Made by a program: the position numbers and the translations under genes. Positions 1 through 8,272 of a DNA stretch of 41,704 nucleotides are shown one piece after another. The number at the start of each line of letters is the position of its first letter. The stretch's first letter is position 1. A model generated the notes under the pieces. That model was not told the origin of the DNA. It searched no databases and saw nothing but the letters and a program-made list of their open reading frames with translations. The DNA lies in NCBI RefSeq assembly GCF_013294065.1, contig NZ_JABSNM010000005.1, forward strand, positions 222,602 through 264,305. The letters are read 5' to 3'. Source of the stretch: Sphaerotilus uruguayifluvii (GTDB taxonomy: Bacteria > Pseudomonadota > Gammaproteobacteria > Burkholderiales > Burkholderiaceae_C).

Positions 1-266
1 GGCACCGGTTCCGGGGCAGGAGCGGGCGCTGGCTCGGGCGCTGGCGTGGGTGTCGGGGCCGGGCTGTTGCCCAGGGCCGCCTGCAGCTGTGCCGACACGC
101 GCGTGTAGAGCTGTGCCACCGACTGGCCGGAGGCCGTCAGCGCGGTTGCGGTCGCGGCGGCCACCAGGGCGCCCATCAGGGCGTATTCGATGGCCGTCAC
201 GCCCGACTCCTCGTCGAGCAGGCGGCGTCGGCCGGGCGTGGGCGGCGGTGGGGGAGGGGTCAGCAT
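1..266 (-). CDS. Flp-type IVb pilin, C-terminus off the left edge
   Basis: Major-subunit-like pilin of the Flp/Tad (type IVb) family, exported and processed at the inner membrane by a TadV/CpaA-type prepilin peptidase. The start is the ATG at 266-264, with AGGA about 9 nt upstream. After a proline-rich, basic leader of 22 residues comes the processing site ESG|VTAIEY, with Glu at +5 and Tyr at +6 as the family requires, then a hydrophobic helix (ALMGALVAAA). The 88 visible codons exceed the usual Flp length (about 55-70), because the pilin core is followed by a Pro/Ala-rich tail that is still open at position 1. Both the proline-rich leader and the tail are unusual. It lies 111 bp downstream of a sensor kinase/response regulator pair on the same strand, so regulation by that pair is plausible but inferred. 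No other tad genes are visible. Confidence 0.85.
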   Translation of the reverse strand, partial: MLTPPPPPPTPGRRRLLDEESGVTAIEYALMGALVAAATATALTASGQSVAQLYTRVSAQLQAALGNSPAPTPTPAPEPAPAPAPEPV

Positions 267-377
267 GGGAGGGTTCCTGGCGTCACGGGCGGAATCTTCC
301 TGATCGTCCGGGGCGTTTCGTGCCGATGAATCCCCGGTTGCTCCTGGGCGGCGGGGGAGTCTCCTCCCGGTCGCCGT

Positions 378-1130
378 TCAGCCTCGGCCCGCGGGGCCCG
401 GCTCGTCCCGGTCCAGTCCGTTCCGCGTCGCGAACACATGCAGCTCCAGCCGGCCGCGCAGATGCAGCTTGCTGTAGATCGTCGTCAGGTGGTTGCGCAG
501 CGTGTGTTCGCTCATGCCGAGCTCGTCGGCGACCGCCATCTGCTTGCGTCCGACGCCGCGGGTCATCGCGGTGATCACCTGGCGCTCGCGCGGCGTCAGC
601 TGCGCGATCGCGTGCTGCTCGGGGCTCTGCGGCGCCACCGGCGGCCGGCCGGTCAGCTGCCCGAGCACCTCGCCGAGCATGCCGCGCTCCAGCCAGACCT
701 CGCCGCGGTGCACCTTCTCGATCGCCAGCAGCACCGTCTCCGGCGCCTGCGACTTGTGCACCAGGCCGCGGGCCCCGTGCAGCACCGCCTCGCGGTGCTT
801 CACCGGGCTGTCCTCGCCGGTCAGCACGAGCACATGGCCGCGACAGCGCTGCAGCAGCTCGCCCAGCGTCTCGCAGGCGTCCTCGCCGCCCAGGTCCATG
901 TCCATCAGCACCAGATCGGCCGACGGCAGCGCGGGATGCTCCAGCAGCGCCTTGCGCGTCGTCGCCGTGCCGATGACCTGCATGCGCGGCGCGGTGCCTT
1001 CGATCAGCCGTTCGAGGCCCCACAGCGTGACCCGGTGATCCTCGGCGATCAGCACCCGGATCGGCGCATCGGCCGCCCGGGTCGCGGCCGGCTGCACAAG
1101 GGGATCTTCAGTCAGCGTGGTGGCGGGCAT
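378..1130 (-). CDS. LuxR/NarL-family response regulator
   Basis: Cytoplasmic two-component response regulator of 250 residues. The receiver domain starts near residue 24 (IRVLIAEDH), with the acidic pocket at E30/D31 and the likely phospho-acceptor D77 in VLMDMDLGG. A LuxR-type helix-turn-helix covers about residues 177-240 (LTPRERQVITAM ... MSEHTLRNHL). The start is the ATG at 1130, supported by AGGAG about 7 nt upstream. It overlaps the end of the upstream kinase gene by 23 bp, so the two are almost certainly cotranslated and form a cognate pair. The 23-residue extension before the receiver domain is not explained. The Flp pilin gene downstream on the same strand is the only visible candidate target. 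Confidence 0.93.
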   Translation of the reverse strand: MPATTLTEDPLVQPAATRAADAPIRVLIAEDHRVTLWGLERLIEGTAPRMQVIGTATTRKALLEHPALPSADLVLMDMDLGGEDACETLGELLQRCRGHVLVLTGEDSPVKHREAVLHGARGLVHKSQAPETVLLAIEKVHRGEVWLERGMLGEVLGQLTGRPPVAPQSPEQHAIAQLTPRERQVITAMTRGVGRKQMAVADELGMSEHTLRNHLTTIYSKLHLRGRLELHVFATRNGLDRDEPGPAGRG

Positions 1131-2838
1131 GCATGTCTCCTGTGGGAACGAGGATCGTCATTTCGGTGTCCATGCCCACGGTCTCGATGCGCAGCGAGCC
1201 GCCGAGGTCCTGGACACGCTCCCGGATCGAGCCGGGGTCGAAGGGGGGCGCCGGCCGGCCGCTGCGCGTGCCGGCATCGTCGCGGAGGGTCAGCTCCAGG
1301 GCCTGCGGCCCGGGAACGAGCCGGATGTGGACCGCGCGGGCAGTGCTGTGCTTGCGCAGGTTGTTGACCACCTCGCTGATCAGATGGAACAGCGCGACCG
1401 CCCGGGGGCGCGGCAGGGCCAGCGAGGGCGGGCATTCCAGCGTGATCTCCAGCCCGAACAGCTCGGCATGGCGCAGCGCCTGGCGGCGCAGCGCGGGCAG
1501 CAGCAGGTCCTGCTCGCCGGTCTCGCCGGCCCGCAGGGTCGAGACCACGCCGCGCAGCGTGTCGAGTTCGCTGCCGACCAGATCCGACAGTGCCTCGAGG
1601 TCGACCTGCAGGCCGGCATCGGTGCTGCCGCGTCGCACCAGGCCGTCGAGCGCGAACTTCAGCCCGAGATAGGGCTGGATCGCGCTGTCGTGCAGATCGC
1701 GGCCGATGCGGCTGCGTTCCTGGGCCGCCAGTTCCCGCTCGAGCCGGTCGGTCAGCTCGGCGCGCGCCAGCAGCTCCAGCAGCGTCGGCGCGATCGCGGC
1801 CGTCAGCGCCCGGGTGCTGCCGGCGGCATCGGGCCGGTCCCGGCCGATCAGCACATGCACATGCGCGGGCGTGTGGCCGCGCATCGGCACCACGTCCAGA
1901 TGCCGGCACTGCAGCAGCGCCCGCAGCGCCTCGAGGTCCGGCCGCGTGCCGATCCCGTCGTCGCGGCGGTCGCTGGAGACCGGGCCTTCCGGGGCCGGCA
2001 CGAGCCGCTGGCGCAGCTCGTGCGCGACCGCGGCCGTCGCGCGGAAGTCGCCTTCGCCCTCGGTGGACAGCCAGGCGATGTCGCCGTCGGGCGAGGGCGC
2101 GAGGATCACGACCAGCGGCACACCGCCATGCAGGCGCAGCCGCCGCGCGGCCTGCTCCAGCGTCGCCTCGATGCCGCGGCGCGGGTCGATCGACTGCTGC
2201 ATGTCCTGCTCGAGCAGCCGGTGCCGCTGCAGCCGCACCAGCGGGGTCGACAGGACCGCCGTAGCCGTGCACAGCGCCACCATGCCCAGGGCCGCCAGAT
2301 CACCGCCTGCCGGCCCGGCGGCGGGCACCAGCAGCATGCCCAGCGTCGCGCTCAGGCCCAGCAGCAGGCCGTGGAGCAGGCCGCACTCCAGCATGACCCG
2401 CAGCATCGGCACCACCATCAGCAGCGCCAGCAGCGGCTGGCTGGGTCGCAGCTGCATCAGCATGACCAGGATCCAGAGCATGTCGATCCAGCCCTCGCGC
2501 AGCGGGCGCAAGGTGTCGCCGCCGGGCGCGGTCCGCGTGCGCCAGAGCAGCAGCGCGGCCCACAGCACATAGCCCGGCAGCAGCCCGTTCGCCAGCGGCG
2601 CATTCCACGACAGGACCGGCTGCAGCAGCAGCGTGCACATCAGCGCCATCGCCAGCCGCAGACCGGCGGCCAGCCGCAGCGCCTGCGCGGGCAGCGCCAT
2701 GCCGTCCGGCAGGCGGGGCCGGGCGATGGCTGCACGCTTTTCCTGGGAATGCGGCTGCTGCTGGGGGTTCGGCTCGGCGTCGAATCCCGGTACGGCTGGG
2801 ATATTCAATTCAAGCTCTCGGACAGGCGGGCACGGCAT
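1108..2838 (-). CDS. Membrane sensor histidine kinase (NarX/DesK-type, HisKA_3)
   Basis: Sensor kinase of 576 residues. About 45 polar residues precede several hydrophobic segments between residues 50 and 205 (for example LAMALMCTLLLQPVL and LLALLMVVPMLRVML), so the N-terminal half is a multi-span membrane sensor. A soluble, GAF-like-sized region follows (about 220-360). The dimerisation/phosphorylation helix carries RIGRDLHDSAIQP with the phospho-acceptor H383. The ATPase domain is short: an N-box-like EVVNNLRKH, then a glycine-poor region ending in LGGSLRIET. This fits the HisKA_3/HATPase_c architecture that pairs with LuxR-type regulators such as the overlapping downstream gene. ATG 2838 is chosen because AGGAG lies about 10 nt upstream. 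The signal sensed cannot be inferred. Confidence 0.93.
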   Translation of the reverse strand: MPCPPVRELELNIPAVPGFDAEPNPQQQPHSQEKRAAIARPRLPDGMALPAQALRLAAGLRLAMALMCTLLLQPVLSWNAPLANGLLPGYVLWAALLLWRTRTAPGGDTLRPLREGWIDMLWILVMLMQLRPSQPLLALLMVVPMLRVMLECGLLHGLLLGLSATLGMLLVPAAGPAGGDLAALGMVALCTATAVLSTPLVRLQRHRLLEQDMQQSIDPRRGIEATLEQAARRLRLHGGVPLVVILAPSPDGDIAWLSTEGEGDFRATAAVAHELRQRLVPAPEGPVSSDRRDDGIGTRPDLEALRALLQCRHLDVVPMRGHTPAHVHVLIGRDRPDAAGSTRALTAAIAPTLLELLARAELTDRLERELAAQERSRIGRDLHDSAIQPYLGLKFALDGLVRRGSTDAGLQVDLEALSDLVGSELDTLRGVVSTLRAGETGEQDLLLPALRRQALRHAELFGLEITLECPPSLALPRPRAVALFHLISEVVNNLRKHSTARAVHIRLVPGPQALELTLRDDAGTRSGRPAPPFDPGSIRERVQDLGGSLRIETVGMDTEMTILVPTGDMHARHHAD

Positions 2839-3262
2839 GGAGCCAGTCTCCTGACGGCACTGAAAGCTCCGGGCGGCTCGCCATCGTGCCTTCGTCGACG
2901 GCCTTATCGGTGCTTGAGCCGGTCAGTGGATGCATTTCTTCCAGATCGGAAGGTTTTCGGTCGGTTCGGGGAGGTCTTTGTGGCGTAAATCACCCTTCTG
3001 ATGGAAATGTAAGGACTTTCCTAGGAGGGCGGCTGCATAGGACGGTGGTGAAGATTTCCACCGGAAAATGAATATGCAGAAAAAGTGCGATATTCGTCGC
3101 CGATCGCGGATGTACCGGCAGGGGTGTCGCCGCTGGGGCGCATGCGCGCTCTACGCCATCCGGCGTATTTCACGAATCGGCCGCGACTTCGACACTGGCT
3201 CCATTCCAACGCTGTCAACGCAACCCGTCAGCCTCACAGCCTCTTCCCGGAGTCAACCTGTC
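2839..3262. other. 424-bp divergent intergenic region (kinase / urtA)
   Basis: No credible gene. An in-frame extension of urtA back to 3068 exists, but it encodes basic, unlike-protein sequence and ignores the signal peptide at 3263. The region must hold the promoters of the leftward kinase operon and the rightward urt operon. Visible structure: a short inverted repeat TTTCC-ACC-GGAAA at 3055-3067, nested beside GGTGG...CCACC (arms about 3044-3062). It is somewhat AT-richer than the flanking genes. I could not identify a convincing sigma-54 -24/-12 element or an NtrC site, which would be expected if urt is nitrogen-regulated. Confidence 0.5.
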
Positions 3263-4540
3263 ATGCAAGCTTCCCGTCGCTCCTTTGCCGCCAAGCTCAG
3301 CGCCGTCGCCCTGGGCGTCGCCGTGACCACGCTGCCGATGCTGGCCCAGGCCGCCGACACCATCAAGGTCGGCATCCTGCACAGCCTGTCGGGCACGATG
3401 GCCATCTCGGAGACGGTCCTGAAGGACGTCGCGCTGATGACGATCGACGAGATCAACGCCAAGGGCGGCGTGCTGGGCAAGAAGCTCGAGCCGGTCGTCG
3501 TCGATCCGGCCTCGAACTGGCCGCTGTTCGCCGAGAAGGCCAAGCAGCTGATCGACCAGGACAAGGTCGCCGTCGTCTTCGGCTGCTGGACCTCGGTGTC
3601 GCGCAAGTCGGTGCTGCCGGTCTTCGAAGAGAAGAACTCGCTGCTGTTCTACCCGGTGCAGTACGAGGGCGAAGAGCTGTCGAAGAACGTGTTCTACACG
3701 GGCGCCGCGCCGAACCAGCAGGCCATTCCCGCGGTGGAATACCTGATGAGCAAGGACGGTGGCTCGGCCAAGCGCTTCGTGCTGCTGGGCACCGACTACG
3801 TCTACCCGCGCACCACGAACAAGATCCTGCGCGCCTTCCTGAAGTCGAAGGGCGTGGCCGAGTCGGACATCATGGAGGAGTACACCCCCTTCGGCCATTC
3901 CGACTACCAGTCGATCATCGCCAAGATCAAGAAGTTCTCCAGCGAAGGCAAGAAGACGGCGGTGGTCTCGACCATCAACGGCGACTCGAACGTGCCCTTC
4001 TACAAGGAACTGGGCAACCAGGGCCTGAAGGCGACCGACGTGCCGGTGGTGGCCTTCTCGGTGGGTGAGGAAGAGCTGCGCGGCGTCGACACCAAGCCGC
4101 TGGTCGGCCATCTGGCGGCGTGGAACTACTTCATGTCGATCAAGAACCCGACCAACGCGGCGTTCATCAAGCAGTGGAGCGACTACGCCAAGGCCAAGGG
4201 CATCGCCGGCCACAAGGACAAGCCGCTGACCAACGACCCGATGGAGGCCACCTACATCGGCATGCACATGTGGGCGCAGGCGGTCGAGAAGGCCAAGTCC
4301 ACCGACACCGACAAGGTCATCGCCGCGATGGCCGGCCAGACCTTCAAGGCGCCGGGCGGCTTCACCAGCACGATGGACAAGGAAAACCACCACCTGCACA
4401 AGCCGGTCTTCATCGGCGAAGTGAAGGCCGACGGCCAGTTCAACGTGGTCTGGAAGACCCCGGGCCCGGTGGTCGCCGATCCGTGGAGCGACTACATCCC
4501 CGAGAACAAGGGCAAGAAGAACGTGCCCGAGAAGAAGTGA
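3263..4540 (+). CDS. urtA: Urea ABC transporter, substrate-binding protein UrtA
   Basis: Periplasmic urea-binding protein of 425 residues (family Peripla_BP_6-type, UrtA). The start is the ATG at 3263, which gives a signal peptide with a Tat-like SRRSF motif, a hydrophobic core and an AQA|AD cleavage site; the mature protein begins ADTIKVGILHSLSGTMA. Family hallmarks are present: VFGCWTSVSRKSVLPV, FYPVQYEGEE, YVYPRTTN and the C-terminal region ending in DPWSDYIPENKG. It is the first gene of urtABCDE; the 94-bp gap to urtB is typical where the binding protein needs excess expression. It delivers urea to the UrtB/UrtC permeases. No urease genes lie in the window, so the fate of the urea is not shown here. 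Confidence 0.97.
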   Translation: MQASRRSFAAKLSAVALGVAVTTLPMLAQAADTIKVGILHSLSGTMAISETVLKDVALMTIDEINAKGGVLGKKLEPVVVDPASNWPLFAEKAKQLIDQDKVAVVFGCWTSVSRKSVLPVFEEKNSLLFYPVQYEGEELSKNVFYTGAAPNQQAIPAVEYLMSKDGGSAKRFVLLGTDYVYPRTTNKILRAFLKSKGVAESDIMEEYTPFGHSDYQSIIAKIKKFSSEGKKTAVVSTINGDSNVPFYKELGNQGLKATDVPVVAFSVGEEELRGVDTKPLVGHLAAWNYFMSIKNPTNAAFIKQWSDYAKAKGIAGHKDKPLTNDPMEATYIGMHMWAQAVEKAKSTDTDKVIAAMAGQTFKAPGGFTSTMDKENHHLHKPVFIGEVKADGQFNVVWKTPGPVVADPWSDYIPENKGKKNVPEKK

Positions 4541-4634
4541 GCGTGCGGCGGGCCTGAACGGCCCGCGCCGGTCGCCTTCCTGACGGCCCTCGTCGCGGCT
4601 TGCCGTGCCGAGGGCCTCGACACGAGATCCTGCC

Positions 4635-6218
4635 GTGAAATTCCTGCGAATCCTGACCCTCGCGCTGGCCGGCTGCCTGCCCGTCGCCCATGCGCTCACG
4701 CCCGAGCAGGCCGCCGCGATCGCCAGCGGCGAGACCGATGCGCGCATCGAGGCGCTCAACCAGGCCGCCGCCGCGGGCGACGCCCAGCTGCCCGGCTTCG
4801 TGCGCGCGCTGCTCGACGGCGAGGTCAAGGTGCTCGACGGGCGGGTGTTCCAGATGCAGGGCGACAAGGTGGTCGTCGCCGGCACCGCGCAGGCGGTCAA
4901 GCTGCCGGAGGCGGCCGAGGATGTCGTCAACAACAACCGCATGCGTGGCGCGCTCGAAGCCGCGCTGGGCGCGCTCAAGCTGGTCTCGCCCGACGCGAAG
5001 GTGCGCGCCGAGGCGGTCGAGGAACTGCGCAAGCAGGCGCTCGACGAGGCGCAGCTGCCGCTGATCGAGAAGGCCTGGGCCGCCGAGAGCGATGCCGCGC
5101 TGAAGGCGCGGCTGGAAGTGATGCGCGCGACGATCCTGATCTCGTCGTCCGATGCCGCCAGGCGCTTGGCTGCGGCGCAGGCTCTGTCCGCCAGCAGTGA
5201 GCCGGCCGTGAAGAGCCTGCTGCAGGAGCGCCTGGCGCCTGGTGCCGAGACGGACCCGGCGGTGCGCGGCGCGCTGATGACGGCGCTCGCCGCGGTCGAG
5301 GGCAAGCTGGCCTGGGGCGAGCGCCTGGGCGTGCTGTTCACCGGCGCCAGCCTGGGCTCGATCCTGCTGCTGGTGGCGCTCGGCCTGGCGATCACCTATG
5401 GCCTGATGGGCGTGATCAACATGGCGCACGGCGAGCTGATGATGATCGGCGCCTACGCCACCTTCGTCGTGCAGAACCTGTTCCGCCAGTACCTGCCCGG
5501 GGCCTTCGACTGGTACATCGTGCTGGCGATTCCGGTGTCCTTCCTGGTGTCGGCGCTGGTGGGCGCGGCGCTGGAGCGCTCGGTGATCCGCTGGCTCTAC
5601 GGCCGCCCGCTGGAAACCCTGCTGGCCACCTGGGGCATCTCGCTGGTGCTGATGCAGGGCGTGCGCAGCCTGTTCGGTGCGCAGAACGTCGCGGTCGAGA
5701 ACCCGGCGTGGCTCTCGGGCGGCGTGCAGGTGCTGTCGAACCTGATCCTGCCCTACAACCGGCTGGCCATCATCGCCTTCGCCTTCCTGGTGCTGGGCGG
5801 CGTGACGCTGATGATCAACAGGACGCGCCTGGGCCTGTTCGTGCGCGGTGTCACCCAGAACCGCCGCATGGCCGCCTGCGTGGGCATCCCGACCGCGCGC
5901 ATCGACACCTATGCCTTCAGCCTGGGCGCGGGCATCGCCGGGCTGGCGGGCTGTGCGCTCAGCCAGGTCGGCAACGTCGGGCCCGACCTGGGCCAGGGCT
6001 ACATCGTCGACGCCTTCATGGTGGTGGTCACCGGCGGCGTCGGCCAGCTTGCCGGCACGGTCTACGCCGCGCTGGGCCTGGGCGTGCTCAACAAGTTCCT
6101 CGAGGGCTTCGCCGGCGCGGTGCTGGCCAAGATCATGGTGCTGGTGTGCATCGTGGTCTTCATCCAGAAGCGTCCGCAGGGCCTGTTTGCCATGAAGGGC
6201 CGGAGTGCCGAAGCATGA
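4635..6218 (+). CDS. urtB: Urea ABC transporter, permease UrtB
   Basis: Inner-membrane permease of the urea importer, 527 residues, with the long form typical of proteobacteria. GTG 4635 is preferred over the GTG at 4605 because it directly begins a signal peptide (KFLRILTLALAGCLPVAHA). Residues about 25-225 form a soluble, helical, exported domain rich in Ala/Glu. From about residue 235 come LivH-like membrane helices (LGVLFTGASLGSILLLVALG, ITYGLMGVINMAHGE) and the conserved segment GQGYIVDAFMVVVTGGVGQL. The stop codon overlaps the urtC start in an ATGA arrangement, so the two permeases are translationally coupled and presumably form a heterodimer. Confidence 0.96.
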   Translation: MKFLRILTLALAGCLPVAHALTPEQAAAIASGETDARIEALNQAAAAGDAQLPGFVRALLDGEVKVLDGRVFQMQGDKVVVAGTAQAVKLPEAAEDVVNNNRMRGALEAALGALKLVSPDAKVRAEAVEELRKQALDEAQLPLIEKAWAAESDAALKARLEVMRATILISSSDAARRLAAAQALSASSEPAVKSLLQERLAPGAETDPAVRGALMTALAAVEGKLAWGERLGVLFTGASLGSILLLVALGLAITYGLMGVINMAHGELMMIGAYATFVVQNLFRQYLPGAFDWYIVLAIPVSFLVSALVGAALERSVIRWLYGRPLETLLATWGISLVLMQGVRSLFGAQNVAVENPAWLSGGVQVLSNLILPYNRLAIIAFAFLVLGGVTLMINRTRLGLFVRGVTQNRRMAACVGIPTARIDTYAFSLGAGIAGLAGCALSQVGNVGPDLGQGYIVDAFMVVVTGGVGQLAGTVYAALGLGVLNKFLEGFAGAVLAKIMVLVCIVVFIQKRPQGLFAMKGRSAEA

Positions 6219-7366
6219 GTGCCGTTCCGATGACGTCTTCCTCCTCGATGAGCTCTTCCCGGCTGACGCCGCGTCGCGGCCTGCTGCTCGGCCCGGCCGG
6301 CTGGTCCGCGGTGATGGGCGCCGTGCTGGTCGTGGCGGTGCTGGTGCCGGTGCTGAACCTGATGGTGCCGGCCGGCAGCGCGCTGCACCTGAGCGACTAC
6401 GCCGTCGCGCTGGTCGGCAAGATCATGTGCTACGCCATCTGCGCGCTGGCGATGGACCTGATCTGGGGCTACACCGGCATCCTGAGCCTCGGCCACGGCC
6501 TGTTCTTCGCGCTCGGCGGCTACGGCATGGGCATGTACCTGATGCGCCAGATCGGCCGCGACGGCAACTACAAGAGCGATCTGCCCGACTTCATGGTCTT
6601 CCTGGACTGGAAGGAACTGCCCTGGGCCTGGACCTTCTCGGACAGCTTCCTGTTCCAGATGGCGATGGTGGTGCTGGTGCCGGGGCTGCTGGCGCTGGTC
6701 TTCGGCTTCTTCGCCTTCCGCAGCCGCATCAAGGGCGTGTACTTCTCGATCATCACGCAGGCGATGACCTTCGCGGCGATGCTGCTGTTCTTCCGCAACG
6801 AGACCGGCTTCGGCGGCAACAACGGCTTCACCGACTTCAAGCGCATCCTGGGCATTCCGATCGCGCACCAGTCGACCCGGGTGACGCTGTTCGTGCTGAC
6901 CGGCCTGACGCTGATCGGCTGCTATCTGATGGCGCGCTGGATCGTCAACAGCAAGTTCGGCCGCGTGCTGCAGGCGATCCGCGACGCCGAGAGCCGCGTG
7001 ATGTTCACCGGCTACGACCCGCTGGCCTACAAGCTGGCGATCTGGACGCTGTCGGCGGTGATGTGCGCGGTGGCCGGTGCGCTCTACGTGCCGCAGGTCG
7101 GCATCATCAATCCCGGCGAGATGAGCGCCGCGGCCTCGATCGAGATCGCGATCTGGGCGGCGGTGGGCGGGCGCGCGACGCTGATCGGCCCGATCCTGGG
7201 CGCCTTCTTCGTCAACGGCGCCAAGAGCTGGTTCACCCAGGTCTTCCCGGAGTTCTGGCTGTATTTCCTCGGCGCGCTGTTCATCGCGGTGACGCTGTTC
7301 CTGCCGCAGGGCATCGTCGGCCTGTTCGACAAGTTCTCGTCCAAGAAGAAGGAGACCCGCGCATGA
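6215..7366 (+). CDS. urtC: Urea ABC transporter, permease UrtC
   Basis: Second inner-membrane permease (LivM-like) of the urea importer, 383 residues. Several hydrophobic helices are visible, including GWSAVMGAVLVVAVLVPVLN, then YAICALAMDLIWGYTGILSLGHG and the loop YFSIITQAMTFAAMLLFF. The region TGFGGNNGFTDFK and the cytoplasmic AIRDAESRVMFTGYDPLAYK are characteristic of UrtC. The start ATG overlaps the urtB stop by 4 bp, and its own stop overlaps the urtD start by 4 bp. The Ser-rich stretch directly after the start contains two further in-frame ATGs (6230, 6248), so the exact N-terminus is uncertain by some 12 residues. Confidence 0.96.
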   Translation: MSAVPMTSSSSMSSSRLTPRRGLLLGPAGWSAVMGAVLVVAVLVPVLNLMVPAGSALHLSDYAVALVGKIMCYAICALAMDLIWGYTGILSLGHGLFFALGGYGMGMYLMRQIGRDGNYKSDLPDFMVFLDWKELPWAWTFSDSFLFQMAMVVLVPGLLALVFGFFAFRSRIKGVYFSIITQAMTFAAMLLFFRNETGFGGNNGFTDFKRILGIPIAHQSTRVTLFVLTGLTLIGCYLMARWIVNSKFGRVLQAIRDAESRVMFTGYDPLAYKLAIWTLSAVMCAVAGALYVPQVGIINPGEMSAAASIEIAIWAAVGGRATLIGPILGAFFVNGAKSWFTQVFPEFWLYFLGALFIAVTLFLPQGIVGLFDKFSSKKKETRA

Positions 7367-8241
7367 CGCCCGACCTGATGGAATCGATGCGCGAGGTGCG
7401 CGAGCGCCACGAGGCGCGCGCCCAGCAGGCCGGTGCCTCCGGCGGCGACGCGTCCTTCGGCCGCCTGCTGCACGCCGGCCAGCCCGACTTCACGCAGGGC
7501 GTGGCGCTCTACCTGGACGACATCACCGTCAGCTTCGACGGCTTCCGGGCGCTGAACAAGCTCAGCCTGGCGATCAACGTCGGCGAGCTGCGCTGCATCA
7601 TCGGCCCGAACGGCGCCGGCAAGACGACGATGATGGACGTCATCACCGGCAAGACGCGGCCGGATGCCGGCAAGGCCTCGTTCGGCTCCACCATCGACCT
7701 GCTGCGCCTGCGCGAGAACGAGATCGCGCAGATCGGCATCGGCCGCAAGTTCCAGAAGCCCACCGTCTACGAGCAGCTCAGCGTGTTCGAGAACCTGGAG
7801 CTGGCGCTGCGCGCCGACCGGCGGGCGCGCGCCAGCCTCTTCCACCGCCTCTCGGGCGAGCAGCTCGACCGCATCGGCGAGATCCTGACGCTCATCCACC
7901 TCAGGGGCGAGGCGCAGCGCACCGCAGGTCTCTTGAGCCACGGCCAGAAGCAGTGGCTGGAGATCGGCATGCTGCTGATGCAGGATCCCAAGCTGCTGCT
8001 GCTCGACGAGCCGGTGGCCGGCATGACCGACGAGGAGACCGAGCGCACCGCCGAGCTCTTCCTGAGCCTGGAGGGCCGGCACTCGCTGGTGGTGGTCGAG
8101 CACGACATGAAGTTCGTCGACCAGCTCACCGAGGGGCGCAAGACCGTCACCGTGCTGCACGAGGGCAGCGTGCTGGCCGAGGGCCGGCTCAGCGAGGTGC
8201 AGGCCAACGAGAAGGTGGTCGAGGTCTACCTCGGCCGCTGA
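7363..8241 (+). CDS. urtD: Urea ABC transporter, ATP-binding protein UrtD
   Basis: First cytoplasmic ATPase of the urea importer, 292 residues. An extension of about 45 residues precedes the ABC domain. Walker A is GPNGAGKT (81-88), the Q-loop lies in GRKFQKPTVYEQL, Walker B is LLLLDEPVAG and the H-loop lies in VVVEHDMKFV. The ABC signature is LSHGQKQWLE instead of the canonical LSGGQ. In UrtD proteins I recall this His-containing form as normal, so I do not treat it as a defect. It is coupled to urtC by a 4-bp overlap and should pair with UrtE on the membrane subunits UrtB/UrtC. Confidence 0.97.
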   Translation: MTPDLMESMREVRERHEARAQQAGASGGDASFGRLLHAGQPDFTQGVALYLDDITVSFDGFRALNKLSLAINVGELRCIIGPNGAGKTTMMDVITGKTRPDAGKASFGSTIDLLRLRENEIAQIGIGRKFQKPTVYEQLSVFENLELALRADRRARASLFHRLSGEQLDRIGEILTLIHLRGEAQRTAGLLSHGQKQWLEIGMLLMQDPKLLLLDEPVAGMTDEETERTAELFLSLEGRHSLVVVEHDMKFVDQLTEGRKTVTVLHEGSVLAEGRLSEVQANEKVVEVYLGR

Positions 8242-8272
8242 AGACCCTCGACGACGCAAGGAAAGAGACGAG

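Noticed and set aside
3068-3262. N-terminal extension of UrtA by 65 residues.
   Set aside because: It would bury the Tat-like signal peptide; the segment is Arg/Cys-rich and unlike the family.
2839-3262. Sigma-54/NtrC promoter for the urt operon.
   Set aside because: No TGGCAC-N5-TTGC-like pair or NtrC palindrome was found by eye.
3215-5395. A minus-strand open frame of ~726 codons opposite urtA/urtB.
   Set aside because: Shadow of the urt genes; no motifs.
7923-7968. UrtD signature LSHGQ as a broken ABC signature.
   Set aside because: The His-containing form is, to my knowledge, usual for UrtD; all other ATPase motifs are intact.
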